DNA of 64,000 nt. Source: Pholiota molesta. Taxonomy: Eukaryota; Basidiomycota; Agaricomycetes; Agaricales; Strophariaceae. The position numbers and the translations under genes are program-made. Below the pieces are notes generated by a model. That model was given only the letters and a program-made list of their open reading frames with translations. It was not told the origin of the DNA and did not search any database. Positions 44,922 to 57,509 of this stretch are shown here, piece after piece. The DNA is taken from NCBI GenBank assembly GCA_014925825.1, contig JACGCK010000006.1:682001-746000 (forward strand). The letters run 5' to 3'. Each line of letters opens with the position of its first letter. The first letter of the stretch is position 1.

Positions 44922-47900
44922 TTATAATACATGGATCTTTTTATCTCTGGCAGAAATGACGGCAACAACTTTTGAGTCAAGTCCAAGCGGTTCTCCACCA
45001 CGGGAGGCAACTAAATCGACGCCTGCATCGCCTATATCAACTCCAAGTAATTTCATCACATTTGAAGAACCCAACGCGATAGCTTCTTCCTTCGAAAGCC
45101 TTCCTCCGCTTTCAATAGCAGCCTATTGACAGTCTTCAATGTGGAACTTTCGTGGTAGGCATAGAAATGGCTCACCCAACCAATATTGAACGGCAGATTC
45201 CGTGCGCTGGCAGACCACATGCCCTCACATCCTAGTCCAACAACTACGTTATTCGAGACAAGCTCCATGACGGCGCTATTATTCGAAAGTGGCGGGCCTG
45301 GCAGTCTAACAAACAATCAGATCCACGCACATATGAAAAGGCCAGAGTTCAGAATATTGCAAGTGTATGTACTCACATTCGACGTTCTTCCCAAGTATGT
45401 GGGAATGGCCTGGCAGGTACCAAAATCACACCAACGTTCGCTTCACTCAATTCTTTGGCAAGTAGATGGGCCTCGGTGGCGCCGTTGATAGTCAGGCGAA
45501 TCTCCGTCCCCGTTTTGGCCTGGACTTCCTTCTTCAGAAGGATAAGTGTAGCGATAACATCTGCGCTATGAGCTTCCACGACGAGTGGTATGTTTCCCTA
45601 TAGCTCGCTAGAATCAAATCATATCAATCTGGGTTACCAAGGTCTTACCGATGTCACTTCGCCAAACCACACCCCGATCTCTCCCTCTGGGGGATTGAGG
45701 AGAAGCCGGCGCAGCGCAGCGATCTGCGTGCTCACGCTAGGCTTCCCATTTACGCCGTGGTGCACGGCCACATGCACCCCAGTGACTTCCTGTAAAACGG
45801 CCCCTTCCTCGACTTTATTGCAAGCTCCCAGACTGAAAGATACTCCCAGTCCCTGTAAAAATCCTTCGCCGCCGTTGGACGGCGCTGTCACTCCAAGGGT
45901 TACCTGAAATAGGATCAAAGGCAAATGCATTGAGATAATGAGAGTGGGGAATATAAGAAGAGCTTACGCCAGCCCGATAGGCCTGCAACGCATGCCTTGT
46001 TCCAAACTGCAGCCCATCCGCAGCACGTACTATGGATGTCTTACCACCAACGATACTTGGTACTGTTTGTTGCAAGGGGTCGAAGACGGGTCCATCCGTC
46101 GTGGATGGTTCCAAGAATATTTCCCCGAGTCCAAGCCCGCATCCAAATGATACGAGACCAGGAGAGATAGCCCCTCCGTCTAGATCAATGGCGTTAGCAA
46201 GAGCGCCAGAATCTGCCAGTTGCGCGCATGTTCCGCCGGGTCCATGGCAGATTATAGAGCCTTCTTGGACGACAACTGTCCCATATCCCATATCATCCTG
46301 CACTGAAAACATTTCCTGAACTGACCCGTCTTGGATCGTGTGTAGGGATTTGACATTTGTAAAGATTGCGCTGTTTCTTTCCAGTGTTTTATTTGGAGTA
46401 AGATCGGGGAGGCCCTCGTATTCCACTACTTTCTTCGCCTCATCGTCAAAGTTAGGAACTTTGGGGGTGGTCTGGAAGGACCTCGGTTTAGGAACAACGG
46501 CTGGTTCTCGCAATTGAGGGACTCCGTCAATGAAAACTTGTACGGGTGTAGCACCCAGAGCCAAAGGATGGCTATCCCAGATGACGAGATCGGCATCGTA
46601 TCCTACAATTCAAGTCATCGCTTAGTAAGAATATCTTGGAATGATTGAAGAATGCTTATTGCACCTTTTCTGATATATCCGATCCGATGTCCCATCCCCA
46701 ACGTCTCTGCCGAATTGCTCGTCACTGAAGCAATCGCAAGATTAGCTGGAAAACCATAGAAGTATGCTTGCTGGGCCTCGTGCAGAAGGTATCGCGAGTT
46801 CACTGCTGGATGGTCGCTCTATGCGATGATTGAAAAGGATTTCAAAGATGCAACAGTGAGAGAAGAAAAAACCTTCATGAGCACAGTCAATCCTTGCTCA
46901 GCCAACACCCTTGGTGCAAATTCTGACGCGCGATAAGATTCACGTTTGTATCCTCCGAAGATAGCGAATAGAGCAATCGCCGGGGGCTTTCCTATATCAA
47001 ATATTAAGCTTCATTCAAAATTCGAACATATGTTGGAAAACTAACCATATGCCTTCTTGATAAGCTCAGGAACGAGATAAGCCTCACTGGCATGATGAAA
47101 TGCCGCGACAGAGAACTTGAATTCATTGGTAAGCTGGACATGTCGACGATGTCAGTCAAATATATGTCAGGAAGTAAGTATGTGGTTCATACCCGAACAA
47201 ATGCATCGATATCCACAGCTTCGTAGCAGTGCGTGTTAACCTTGACAAAACCAAAAGCTAATTAGTAAGAGCTCAGACTCACAGCTGATCAGAATTTTCG
47301 CTACGTACTTTGACTCTGCCTCTCAGCACGTCCACAAGTGCTTCCCATTGAAGGTCTTGAGGGAAATCGCCAAGGCCATCCCAGTCGTCATTAAGCGCCC
47401 GGACACAATATTGATCCTGAGCATCCTTGATCTTCTTCGCTGTATTATATCTGCGAATGCAGATTAGCTAGTTATTTCAGATGGAGACAATAGCAAGGGA
47501 TAATCACGCCTGGCGGAAATCCCAATTTGTGTCCATTCGTGTACCTTGGTACACACCGCCTTTGTATCATGGTCAGTTCGGTCTTAATTCCATTAAAATG
47601 GGGTCCCGACACTCACTTGGGTTTTCACCTAATGAGTAGTTGCAGCACTAAAATCAACAAACGAGTTTCTCCCGAAGGAGTTTATGCGCACCACAGGCAT
47701 GTCTGCAATAGCATTTAGACCTAAATATTATTGAAAAAGAGAGATAGAATACTCACTTCATATGTCTCCATCGAAAAGGCAAATTCGGGTCCGGGAAAGA
47801 CGTATTGATATTATAGGGCGGCTCGAGAACCATTGCCGACGTCGAACGCTGCGACGTTGGACGCAGCTTGATCACAATCGCCTGCCCCCCAATGGCATCC

Positions 47901-48589
47901 GCCGACCCAGGGAGAATCAGCGCAGTGGTCACCCCGCCCGCAGCAGTCAGCTCATACGACATGTCGTGCGTGTTCACCGCGTCGATAATGCGCAACCACG
48001 GCTGCGTGTTGCCCTTGAGCGAGTTGTCGTCCATGGCGCCTTGCAGGGCGGGCGCGGAGCTCGACCCCATGTGCGAGTGCACGTCGATGAGGCCCGGGGT
48101 GACCCACTTGCCCTGTGCGTCTACCACTTCGAGGCCGGCCAGTGCCCCCGCACCGTCGACGAGGTGCCCAAGATGGCCAATGGATTGGATAATACCGCCG
48201 TCTAGGAGGATGTCCCTGCCACGCAGGATCTCAGTCCCGTTCTCCGCCCCAGTCCACAGCACCCCGTTGCGAATGAGGATAGGCCGCGTGCCAGGCTCGA
48301 GGCGGTCGGAGCGTGTCCGCTCGTGAAAGTTGGGTGGTGGTCCGGGCAGTGCATGCAACTGGCTACACCGCGCGAGAATACTCGCTGCATGGGATGGACG
48401 GTTGGTATGCGATGCAGCGAAGCTGAACTGGGCTGGTGAGGTGTAATATATCAAGCAAAGAGTCAAGAACAAGCTAGTGCAGACTGCTGCGCGCACTGAG
48501 CGCTGCATTCCAGCTGGAGGGCTCCTCGTCGTACCCTCACCACCAGCGCTAGAGGCCATAGGATGGAAAGTCGGTTTCTTGCCGTCCAT
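44922..48589 (-). CDS. Double-length amidohydrolase with N-terminal membrane anchor
   Basis: Fourteen exons, in coding order: 47757-48589, 47692-47702, 47617-47628, 47508-47559, 47309-47450, 47193-47240, 47046-47133, 46873-46991, 46665-46818, 45968-46602, 45649-45903, 45377-45597, 45176-45305, 44922-45122; exactly 966 residues. A hydrophobic segment (VCTSLFLTLCLIYYTSP, near residue 35) suggests an anchor or signal peptide. The first half is a metal-dependent amidohydrolase: PGLIDVHSHMG (HxH), VNTHCYEAVD, FHHASEA and SDHPAVNSRYLL. The second half repeats the fold's start (VVVQEGSIICHGPGG, GGAISPGLVSFGCGLGLGE) without the HxH. Substrate unknown; the imidazolonepropionase/dihydroorotase-like group is closest by motif. 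Confidence 0.85.
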
Positions 48590-48859
48590 GGGTATGGGAG
48601 ACAACAGAGGACGACCGCACGACTTGCACCATGTGTTAGATGCACATGGTATGGGAGTGTCCTGCTTGATCGGTATGACCCTGTGAACGACGCGTCGCGT
48701 CGCGTTCTATTTTTAATCGATCATCGCATCAGACTCTCAAATGCTACAGAAATTCTACCGTGATACACATGTAGTCAGCGAATAACTATAGATATACAGA
48801 CCCAGTCAGGCCTTGATTCTATCATAAATTATATCAAGAAAGAGTGAACTGGATTAGGA

Positions 48860-50717
48860 TTACACCAAATCTCCCCAGACACCCTCCGTCCACGTCACAC
48901 AATCCAAAACCTTCCTCGTCACTTCCCCAATAGCGCCCTGCAGCACAGGATCCTCAAACCCAGGTACAGACGGCCCATCCACTTTCGTTCCATTGACCAG
49001 TTGCGGTTGACCAATGTCATCAGGCAGCATCAATCGTATCCGTTTGCCTGCACGATCACGATGTCCCAGCACATCCTTTCCAGTCTGCATCTTCAATGGG
49101 ATTCCCGGAGTTGAGCTGCTTGTCCCCCCTTCATTAAGCGCTATGACCTTCTGCTCCAACGCCATCACCAGTCGCCGTCTCAGCAGCAGAAACACGGGAT
49201 CGCTTGTGCGCAATGTGCGCTCAACAGCGGCACGGAGCTGGACTTCGTCTTCTGCCTTCAGCGTTGTGCCCAACACGCGCTGACGAGCACGCACGACTTC
49301 ATCGGCGAGGTTAACCAGCTTCGTCTGGCCCTCGCTCGCTCCATCACTTCCACTGGCGTGCCGTATGTCTGGCACGTCACCGTCAATCTCTGATTCTAGC
49401 AGCGTCCACACGCGTTGCATAAAATCCGATTCTGACGCCGCTGTCGCTGGAAGACGCGTCAATGCACGAAGTGCACCTGCAATCACAATTGCTTGGATAT
49501 AGTTTTGCACATATATCAGTGTTGGCGTGAAGAAAAGCAGCTGCGGGGGCAGGCGTTCGATCTCTGGTTTTGTCACAACATTCGGTTGTCTGTCCACCGC
49601 TGAGTCTGGAGGCTTCATTTCTGTATCCGTAGCCGAAGGACGCTGGGCTCCAGCATGGGCGACACCATTCACTTGCGTTGATTGATGGGCGTCTCCAGTT
49701 TTTGTGCCAGGCGCGTCGGGCGTTGGGAAATGGCAATGCACAGGCCTATCGCTTCCAAGCGCCAAAAACAGCCTCTTGAGCCACCTTTTCTCGTCCTCCG
49801 CTTCTTCGTTCAGTTCCGCAACCCATTCGCGCCATGCCCGCCTCACATTGTCCTGTCCGCCCCACAATTTCACCACCAGTTCACGCTCGCGTGCCTTCAC
49901 ATCTCTCATCAAAACACCTTTGAGCTGAGATTCCGTCATCGCACCGAGGACAAAGGTATTCAAGTCTTTCCTCATGTCTTCCGCCAAATCCAGAATTCCT
50001 TTCATCCTATCGAGCACAAATTGGGCTAGCTCCTTGTGGTTTTCCGCAGTAGCTGGAGGAGGGTTTTCTAGTTCTCTGGCCAAGGTATCTACCGCTTCGT
50101 CGCGTACCGGTGCACATCGCTTTCTTAGCGCGGCAACGATCTCTCTGAGGAAGATAATAGTAGAATGCAACGGAGAAGATGTAGGAGGAAGAGGCGCCGA
50201 GAGGGATACCAAAACAGGATGCGAGGGAGGCAAGAGTGGCGCAAGTGCTTCGCGCAAGTCCAGATACAGTTGTTTGAGTCGGGGGAGTTGCACCGACGGA
50301 AGTGGAGAAGATAGCGATTCCAACGCCTAAAACAAGGAATAAATGAATCTCAGTTTGCGCTGAGAAAAGCCACGGCCTACTGACCTCGTTCCAAAAAGCC
50401 CTATGAGCGACTTCCTTGACCCTCTTCTCGATCGCCTTATGCTTATCGCTCGCTTTATCAGCATCCCCTCCTGCACCATCCTCCGAGGCCGTAAAATTTG
50501 CATGCGTCATCATCGACAAAATGGACTTTCCAGGCGGCACGACCTTCTCTGGCTGCGTTACGAGCAGGTGGAGGAAGTATGTCTGGTTGAGGGCCTCCAC
50601 GAGCTCGAATGGGAGTGCGGCAAAGTTGTGGGAGGAGTCGGAGGCATCTGTATGTGGATCACCGGAGTCTGTTGGGCCATGGGGTATGGGTACGAGTAAG
50701 TGGGGCGGAATAGACAT
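48860..50717 (-). CDS. Tcp11 (T-complex protein 11) family protein
   Basis: Two exons, in coding order 50385-50717 and 48860-50326, encode 599 residues. It is mainly helical. Family-like blocks include VEALNQTYFLHLLV, KRVKEVAHRAFWNEALESL, LREIVAALRKRCAPVRDEAV and NPPPATAENHKELAQFVLDR, then LLFFTPTLIYVQNYIQAIVI and the closing LMALEQK-type block VMALEQKVIALN. Fungal relatives include yeast Sok1, linked to cAMP/PKA signalling. A Thr/Pro/Ala-rich loop lies near residue 320. No frame problem. The start is the first ATG and keeps the Pro-rich N-terminus. Confidence 0.82.
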
Positions 50718-51129
50718 GCAGGCGGGAGCAGAGGACGACTCGCGCGACTTTCCTCTGGCTGACGTCAGATCCCGAGTCCGGCGAGCGAAGGCGCGATACT
50801 TCCAAAAATAGATATACGCCCTGGCTCCTGGGTGAGCGTCCGACGTCCATTGCTCAAGATCGCTCAGCGCTCAGCGCCGAGTCTACACATCAATACTGTT
50901 GAAGAATGGGAGCATTCGCCAATGGCCAAGGTGTACTCGGACACAGGCAGTTGACACCCTCATAGACCACCTACAATCGGCAGCGAATTGGAAACCAACT
51001 TGTAGTGACAGGGGCATGGTTCCTCAACAGCTCAGAGTACAAGTCAAAATATTAGACATCATCAGCGTCGTTTATCGTGCCTGCACGAATAAACGTTGCC
51101 TTTCAAACATTGGTATATCATTGAACCAA
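50718..51129. other. Intergenic region, no gene recognised
   Basis: About 410 bp between the Tcp11 start and the 3' end of the next minus-strand gene. It presumably holds the Tcp11 promoter and a 3' untranslated region. Confidence 0.55.
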
Positions 51130-51595
51130 CTACACTTGACTATATGTTGGCGGCGGAGCATTCCCTGGCCAAACATTTTGGACAGGGCGGCCCACGGATG
51201 GATCATAATTATAAGTGGGCGCGTTGGATGGCTCAGGCAACTTTCCCATCTGTTGCTGTTGTTCGCGCCTCTTTCGTCTCTGGCGCATGATGAGAAAGAT
51301 GGAAACGACACTGCCAATAATGAAGACTGTAAAACGTGCAATGATCATGAGCATTCTAATTAGAGCTGCGTGTAGTGTGTAAAAATACTGACTCCCTGTG
51401 GCCACAATAATATAGATTACATGGACAGTTTGGAAGGTATGAGTGTCTGCCAGCTGGCAACTGGGGTCGCTAAGACTGGAGGGAAAGGTATCATGTAAGG
51501 AGCAGAAGGATTGCATGGAATGCGGACATACTCGCAACTTGCTCGACCAGCGAGAAGGTTATCACGGCCAGCGATGACAGATGTAAAGACGACAT
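51130..51595 (-). CDS. Small single-pass membrane protein with PPxY motif
   Basis: Three exons, in coding order: 51532-51595, 51393-51475, 51130-51365; 127 residues once one G is restored at the first splice donor (51532). The N-terminus is signal-peptide-like (MSSLHLSSLAVITFSLVEQV). A short loop contains one Cys. A strong transmembrane helix follows (ARFTVFIIGSVVSIFLIM), with a basic stop-transfer cluster RQRRKRRE and a Pro/Gln cytosolic tail ending APPPTYSQV. PPTY fits PPxY, the ligand of Rsp5/Nedd4 WW domains, so it may be a ubiquitin-ligase adaptor or cargo. That role is inference, and I recognise no named family. Confidence 0.6.
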
Positions 51596-51755
51596 GATGG
51601 TGGTGTTGAGCACGGAACGGCTGGCTTTTATGATGGGCCGTGCCACTGCCACTAGTCGGTTTGGTCGACTTGGGGATGCACCACACATGCGCTGACGTAA
51701 TTGATGGGGATGGAGGCCGAGGGAGCTCTGCGATTTGTGCCGGGCGACTCTCTCC

Positions 51756-53763
51756 ATGGCGTCCACCGCCCCCACCACTCCAGACACCGTCCCCGCCGTC
51801 AGAATCAACCCCGTCGTCTCCTTCATCATCGGCCTCGGCATCATTTTACTCGCATCTGTCCTCAATGCTGCAGGCCTCAATCTTACAAAACTCGACCATG
51901 TCCGTTTCTATCAACTGCTACTTTTCATATCCTAACCATCCCGTGTCTCCAGGTTAGAACAAGTGCAGTCCCAAAAGCCGCCAGGAGGAGAGATTGGATG
52001 CGGCCTCTATGGCTCCTTGGGATGCTGCTTTACATGTAGACTATATCATTGCTTCCCCATTCGCTGTGCTTATACGCTTCCAGTTTATCCCAACTGATAG
52101 GAAGTACTCTCGCACTTGAGTATATGCGTGCTGGTATGTCTTCATTTTGTATAGAAGCATTCTCTAACTCTTGCCATAGAATATGTCGCGCCCCTTGGCT
52201 CCACCTCCCTCGTCTTTAACTTCCTCTTCGCCCGCTTCCTCGTCGGTACTCCAGTCACCAAGACGGATATCTATGTACGCGTCGTTCTCTCTTCTTCAGC
52301 CAATCCTCTTTCTGAACCTTTCACAGGGCACCATCATAGTTGTCCTCGGTGTCATTGGCATCGTCGCTTTCGGTTCTATCAACAGTGGACTCACTTCTGC
52401 CACAGATGTTACCCACATCACCTACCTATGGCGACGCGGCGGCTGGCTCGGCTACTTCTTTACCATGACTTTCTCCCTCATTTCTGTCCTCATATTTACC
52501 TATTGCCTCGACTGGATCCTGGCTCAGCGCGCGGAACTCGCAGCAGGTTCCTTTTCCGCAACCCGTCCTCAGGGTCGACCCTCTTCCGGCTTGCCCGTAC
52601 CCGTTAGTTTACCAAACCGTCGTCGCTCATGGTTGGGTATGGTTCTAGGCATATTTTATGCCATCAAAGCTGGATGGGACATGTTGATCAATTTCGTCAC
52701 CGACCAACTCGAATTATGGGCCGCGCCGAAAGACGACAAGCAGGTCGCGTGGACTCTGGGTATCGGATGGGCGTGTTGCGGAGGTGGGCTAGCTGGCGGC
52801 TGTCTCGTTTTGCGAAAGCGACGTGAGTCTATCAACCCGTGCATCTTACACAATTTTCATCACCTTGATGTTATGCTCGCTTGTCTGTAGCGTCAAGTTA
52901 CTTTCGGGTTCGCTCTCGCATGAGAATCCAGGGAACCAATTCGGCCATGCAGCACCCATATTCACCATTATCCTCCTCGTCATCACTGCCGTCCTACAAA
53001 TCATCTGCCTCAACCGCGGACTCAAGGTCTACGACTCAACACTTGTCGTCCCCGTTTCTACGGAGTTTACACCGCTACCGGGTATGTCTATAAATAACTT
53101 GCTCCAAATTCTTAGCGTCTATTGATCTCTGACACGCTTTCGATGACACAGATGGCTCGACTCCCTGATATTCAACGACGAAGTTGGGGCATACAAGGGC
53201 TGGACGCTCTTCCTTATCTTCGTGTCTATTGGCGTGCTCATTGCGGGCGTCGTTCTCCTCACCCACAAGAAACCTGAACCAGTGACAGGCAAGATCAAAA
53301 GCACTGCGCCACGCCGGCGGAAACAAAAGAAAGGAACCAAAGGAGCTCCAGGGACAGAAACGGGAATGGAAATGCAACGGTCATGCCGAAGGAGAATTGG
53401 AATCGCGTGGAAGCGAGGGCGAAGTCCTATGGGCCGTAGGCGAGGAGAGCGACGAAGATGAAGACGATGAGGGATTGGATGATGACATTGACCATCACCA
53501 ACATCCCATCCACAACAAAGTCGGGTCAGCACAGATCCTCGGCCACCACCTGTGGCACGGCGCGGCTCAGACGAGTACGCAGGCCTGGTAGCCCGAGAAG
53601 AGGATGGAGAAGAGAGGAAGAGGATGATGGCTGGGTGAAGCAAGGCAGGGTTGTGAGTGCGGTTCACGATGAACGGCGGCATCGGCGGTCAATGGACCCA
53701 TTTAGAGATGTCGATGATGATGCACACGAGCTGAGTGAAGTCATCGGACGGCCAAAGCGGTAG
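51756..53763 (+). CDS. NIPA-type magnesium transporter family protein
   Basis: Seven exons: 51756-51899, 51953-52035, 52084-52133, 52180-52274, 52327-52822, 52891-53081, 53152-53763. It has eight or nine hydrophobic helices in the EamA/NIPA order, with family motifs LEYMRAEYVAPLGSTSLVFN, YGTIIVVLGVIGIVAFGSI, LQIICLNRGLKVYDSTLVVP, YGVYTATGWLDSLIFNDEVG and SIGVLIAGVVLLTHKKP. A charged cytosolic loop lies between helices 5 and 6. Bases are missing near 52822 (splice donor) and 53055. After about 53370 the acidic tail (GEESDEDEDDEGLDDDIDHH) is in another frame and further frame steps follow, so the end at 53763 is a guess. Mg2+ as substrate is inferred from family. Confidence 0.82.
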
Positions 53764-54126
53764 CACTCGACGAGGGTACTCCCGACGAAAATCACGACAA
53801 ACAATGGTCCTACCACAGCATGACTACGACGATTTCGGATTCCACTGACGCACATACGAACACTTTCCCATTTTTTTGATTCGCTCATCGGGGTCTGGTG
53901 ATTTTATTTGTGGTTCATATTCACACCACCTTCCATGTTTATGTTACTGTAAGCACGCCTTATATTTTACATGCTATAATGTTGCTCCAAAGATGATCTC
54001 TTTTTAGTAGTAGAAATTAATAAACATCTTCGAATACTATACCCTCCGTGCAAGGATTCGCTGAATATGATAGAATAGATTACGAGTCTCGTCTCACCCT
54101 CGAGCAGCTATTGATGACCTGACTGT
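53764..54126. other. Convergent 3' intergenic region
   Basis: About 360 bp between the NIPA gene and SSL1, which converge. AATAAA-like and T-rich stretches fit 3' ends. No gene seen. Confidence 0.55.
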
Positions 54127-55952
54127 CTACTTTCCACATCCAGGACAGCAGTGGACAACATCATGTACGAAAACATCGCACTCAGAGCAGAAATCGTTCT
54201 GACACTCCGGACATCGATATCGACCAATGGGCTCAGCCCTTCCTTCGCCACGACAGGTTTATCAGGAAATGGACGCGCGCAAGCATGACAGCCGGAGGGA
54301 GGATACCATCCACTTCTTGCCTGCAGGCACAAAAAAAAAGCGGTCAGCAAACCCACAATAGAATTAAGTGGAAGGTGAAAAGAGGACTCACACCGCCTCA
54401 TATGGCTTCACGGGAAACAAATGGTGATAACTCCGCGCGAGATGCGGCGCGCTCACCACCATAAGACCACACACGTCGCAGTCTGTCGGCACGTCACATA
54501 GCTTGCTCATACAGCGCGGGCACAGGAAGCCCTGACTCCGCATTTCAGCATGGCACACGCAAAGGCTCGGTGGCGACGCGTCGGGCAGGCGAGTGGGGAA
54601 ACCCATCATCATAAGGTCGGCGGCGGGGTTGGCGACGCTAGGTGCAGCCGCTCCAGGCCCGGCGGCACCGCGATGGAGGGACGCATAAGGGCGCGCTGTG
54701 CTGGGGGTGGTACGAGTTCGAAGAGGAGGTCTTTGAAGTGCCCTTCGTTCATCGCGACTCCGAACTGGCCTGCTCAGGAGGAAGAAGAAATTTAAGTGTT
54801 CCAGCCTAAAAATGTAACTGAGAAAGGATTGTTAAATGACAAGACGCACCTCCAGTCTTGTCGCACATTTCACGACAAATTTTCATCTCTGCAGCGAGCG
54901 CGACGACAGAGATGCGCGTCCGACTCTTGACACACGCGTCAATCGTTTCGTGCACATTCCCTGGATCACACGTCGTTAGTGAGCCAAAGATGATTAGCAT
55001 TTCCCGGGAAGAATGAGTGGGTAGATGACTGCAAGGAAAGTGAGCTGCACGAACGCATGGCATTTGAGGGCATGAATTTCGCACCTCATGCTTCCGCGTG
55101 CCATCTCAATCGCATTTTGTAAACTTGGCTCGCCGGTCGGTTCCATCTTGTGCCTGTCCGCAATGGCTTTTAGCACCTCTTGGGGATTGCCTGTAAACAT
55201 GGCCATGAGCGTCAAATTCGTACCTTGTACGTCCACGAATGAAAGAGCGGAACGCTGAAGGTCTCCAGGTCTAAGGATATACCTACGCACCTGACATCTC
55301 TCCAATTCGCTCCCCAAGCCCCGCACGCATGCCAACGACCCCAATCTGGCCCAGCGGGTTTTGGTCGAACCATTCCGTAATGAATTCGCGCGCGTACTGC
55401 AGCATTAGGTCGAAACGTGTGGGACGCATATCTCTGTCAAGCATCGCGGCAGAAAGGTCAAGGATGAGAACTAAATGTCGGATGATTGTGCGCCGAATGG
55501 CAGCGGCGGGCGCCAAAAGTCTGGAAGAGTCATATGAGCATGTATGTGCAGGGCATGGTATGCATTGGACACATCGATACCGAGTAGCGTGGTTAGAGAC
55601 ATAACTCACCTCCGTCGGCGCCCTCGCGCCATGAGATCCTCGACAGAAGTTTGCAGACTCCCGGCCTCATCCTCTTGCACCGTCTCCCAAGAACGCGTAA
55701 ATGATGCTTCCCAAGTATATGCTTGCTGCAGCGCACATCCCGAACCCTGAGCCTCATTTCCCTCAAAACAAGCAGTCCAAATGGTCCACGCACTGTGTCT
55801 TTCGCCTTGCCCTTGCCTTTATCTGGCTTGCGCTTGTCGACTGCCTTTGCTTTCGCCTTCCCTTTGCCCTTTGTGGCGGGCTGTTCCAGGTCTATGGAAA
55901 TGTCCGAATCAGAGTCAACCTCCATCCTGTCGTTTGCCTTGGAAGGTGGCAT
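54127..55952 (-). CDS. SSL1: TFIIH core subunit Ssl1/p44
   Basis: Seven exons, in coding order: 55794-55952, 55610-55725, 55291-55520, 55085-55190, 54850-55028, 54394-54769, 54127-54320. A Lys/Gly-rich N-terminus precedes [17 protein letters not shown], then a von Willebrand A domain ([54 protein letters not shown]). Two Cys-rich zinc modules follow ([20 protein letters not shown], then [16 protein letters not shown] and CCPGCGK). p44 stimulates the XPD helicase in transcription and excision repair. One base is missing near 54638 (between ASPTP and [11 protein letters not shown]) and one near 54226; restoring them gives 453 residues. Confidence 0.92.
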
Positions 55953-56112
55953 TTTGCTATTGGCGCGTAGAGGTAGTGGCCGTTGCGGAGAACGAGTAAT
56001 GACTGAGGACAGTAAGGCGGCCCGGGCCGTACAACTAACATTTTCTTTCGTCGACGACGGCGCTGCTTTACTCTTAACTCCATCAACACGATCACTTTTC
56101 TAATCATCAACT

Positions 56113-56709
56113 TTGGTTTCCCGTAGCCTGCGAACGTATACTCGACTCAGAATCTTGTCCAGAGCCATTGACATGAATAACGCTTCATATCTAGAAGTCA
56201 AGTCGGGGTCAAGTGCCGTTCAAGTTGTATTCCTCCACGATACAGGCCGAGGAGAACTGCTGTGCACGTTGAAATACAATCCAGCTTCTATGCTATCTAT
56301 CTTCCATCAGATTCTCACCTACATCGAATCCATTTCGTACCCCAAAAATTTTCAGCCAGATGATATGTATCACGCCACACCGCATCCCCAAGATCCGACC
56401 CACAGTCTGGACAGCATACTCAAGGAAATCCTGCACATGCAAGTAGATACCTGGCTTTCAAAAGCGTCCGATCTGCGCTACACCGTATCGCTACTTATCA
56501 TGATAACAGCGCTGACGTTCAATTCGAACTCCTGTTCACCTGGACAACATGTGCAGATCTACTGGGAAGTGAGTTTTGCCCTATCTGGTTCGTTCGAGCG
56601 CATGGCTTCTATGGGCGCGACCGACGATAATTACCGGATTGGGCTTTTTTGGAACGCATCACGCATACCTTTTCTGCCCTCGGGAGGATCATCAGCCAAT
56701 GGTAAGTAG
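56113..56709 (+). CDS. Uncharacterised open frame
   Basis: A continuous frame of 198 codons, possibly starting at the internal ATG at 56173. It is divergent from SSL1 (160 bp). The product has no recognised domain. A good donor (GTAAGT) overlaps its stop at about 56702 and another (GTGAGT) lies at 56568, so the true gene may be spliced differently. Composition is ordinary, with a hydrophobic patch (TVSLLIMITAL). It could be a fast-evolving gene or chance. Confidence 0.35.
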   Translation: MVSRSLRTYTRLRILSRAIDMNNASYLEVKSGSSAVQVVFLHDTGRGELLCTLKYNPASMLSIFHQILTYIESISYPKNFQPDDMYHATPHPQDPTHSLDSILKEILHMQVDTWLSKASDLRYTVSLLIMITALTFNSNSCSPGQHVQIYWEVSFALSGSFERMASMGATDDNYRIGLFWNASRIPFLPSGGSSANGK

Positions 56710-57460
56710 TCTGTTGGGCGCAATTATTGTTATATGATAAACAACCATATATCTTGAATTATGGATCCATAATCTACTCACGAGAAATGCATGATTCAGT
56801 TATGTTATCTAATCCTATAATTGGCGCCTTTTTTTTAGCGACATATATTTACCAGAAAAGGCGCTCGTCAGGTGTATCATCCAGTTGGCCTCTTCGACAC
56901 AACCCTCTATATGACGACCTGGCACGAAGCAACTGTGTTTGCTAACGGTGTCATTTAGAAATCCAAGTCAAGTCTATGTATTGTACGTCCCGATGTCATT
57001 TGTAAGGCTCAATTTCTGATATGGATGTTTTACAGAGAATATGACGCGATGGGATTACACCTCCAAATTAATTCTTTCTCAACACATTTGCCCTGAATCG
57101 ACGAATATAACTTGGACTTACAGCTAATGCAAAACCCTAGCCACCTGCCCAATTTCTCAGCTTGCCGTCGCTCTCCAGTTGCCGTGCCGCTGAGAGTGCT
57201 TCGCAGCCCCATTCAGTGGCCCTCCTGGCACTCCCGACGTTGTGGAGTAATTACCAGGTAAGGCTCTGTTTGCTCCTATGTCGTCAGAATCTTGCCTAAA
57301 TCATCTGTTTGTACAAACAGCAGCGCACAGCGAATTTTGAAGGTGCTAGGTTTGCATTTAGCTGTAACAGAATTGAACGTCATGCATTTTCGCGCAGAGC
57401 GCACCTAATAATCCCAGATACGGATCTCATCCGCAGATCTCCAATGCTCCAGGCTCCAGC
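56710..57460. other. Intergenic region upstream of PAL
   Basis: About 750 bp with no recognisable gene. It should contain the PAL promoter. Confidence 0.55.
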
Positions 57461-57468
57461 TATAAAAG
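57461..57468 (+). promoter_or_regulatory. TATA box of the PAL gene
   Basis: TATAAAAG lies 49 bp before the PAL start codon at 57510, a typical place for an inducible fungal gene. Confidence 0.6.
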
Positions 57469-57509
57469 ACTCTGCATTGCAAAGGTAGCAACGCACCTCT
57501 CTGGTGGCA

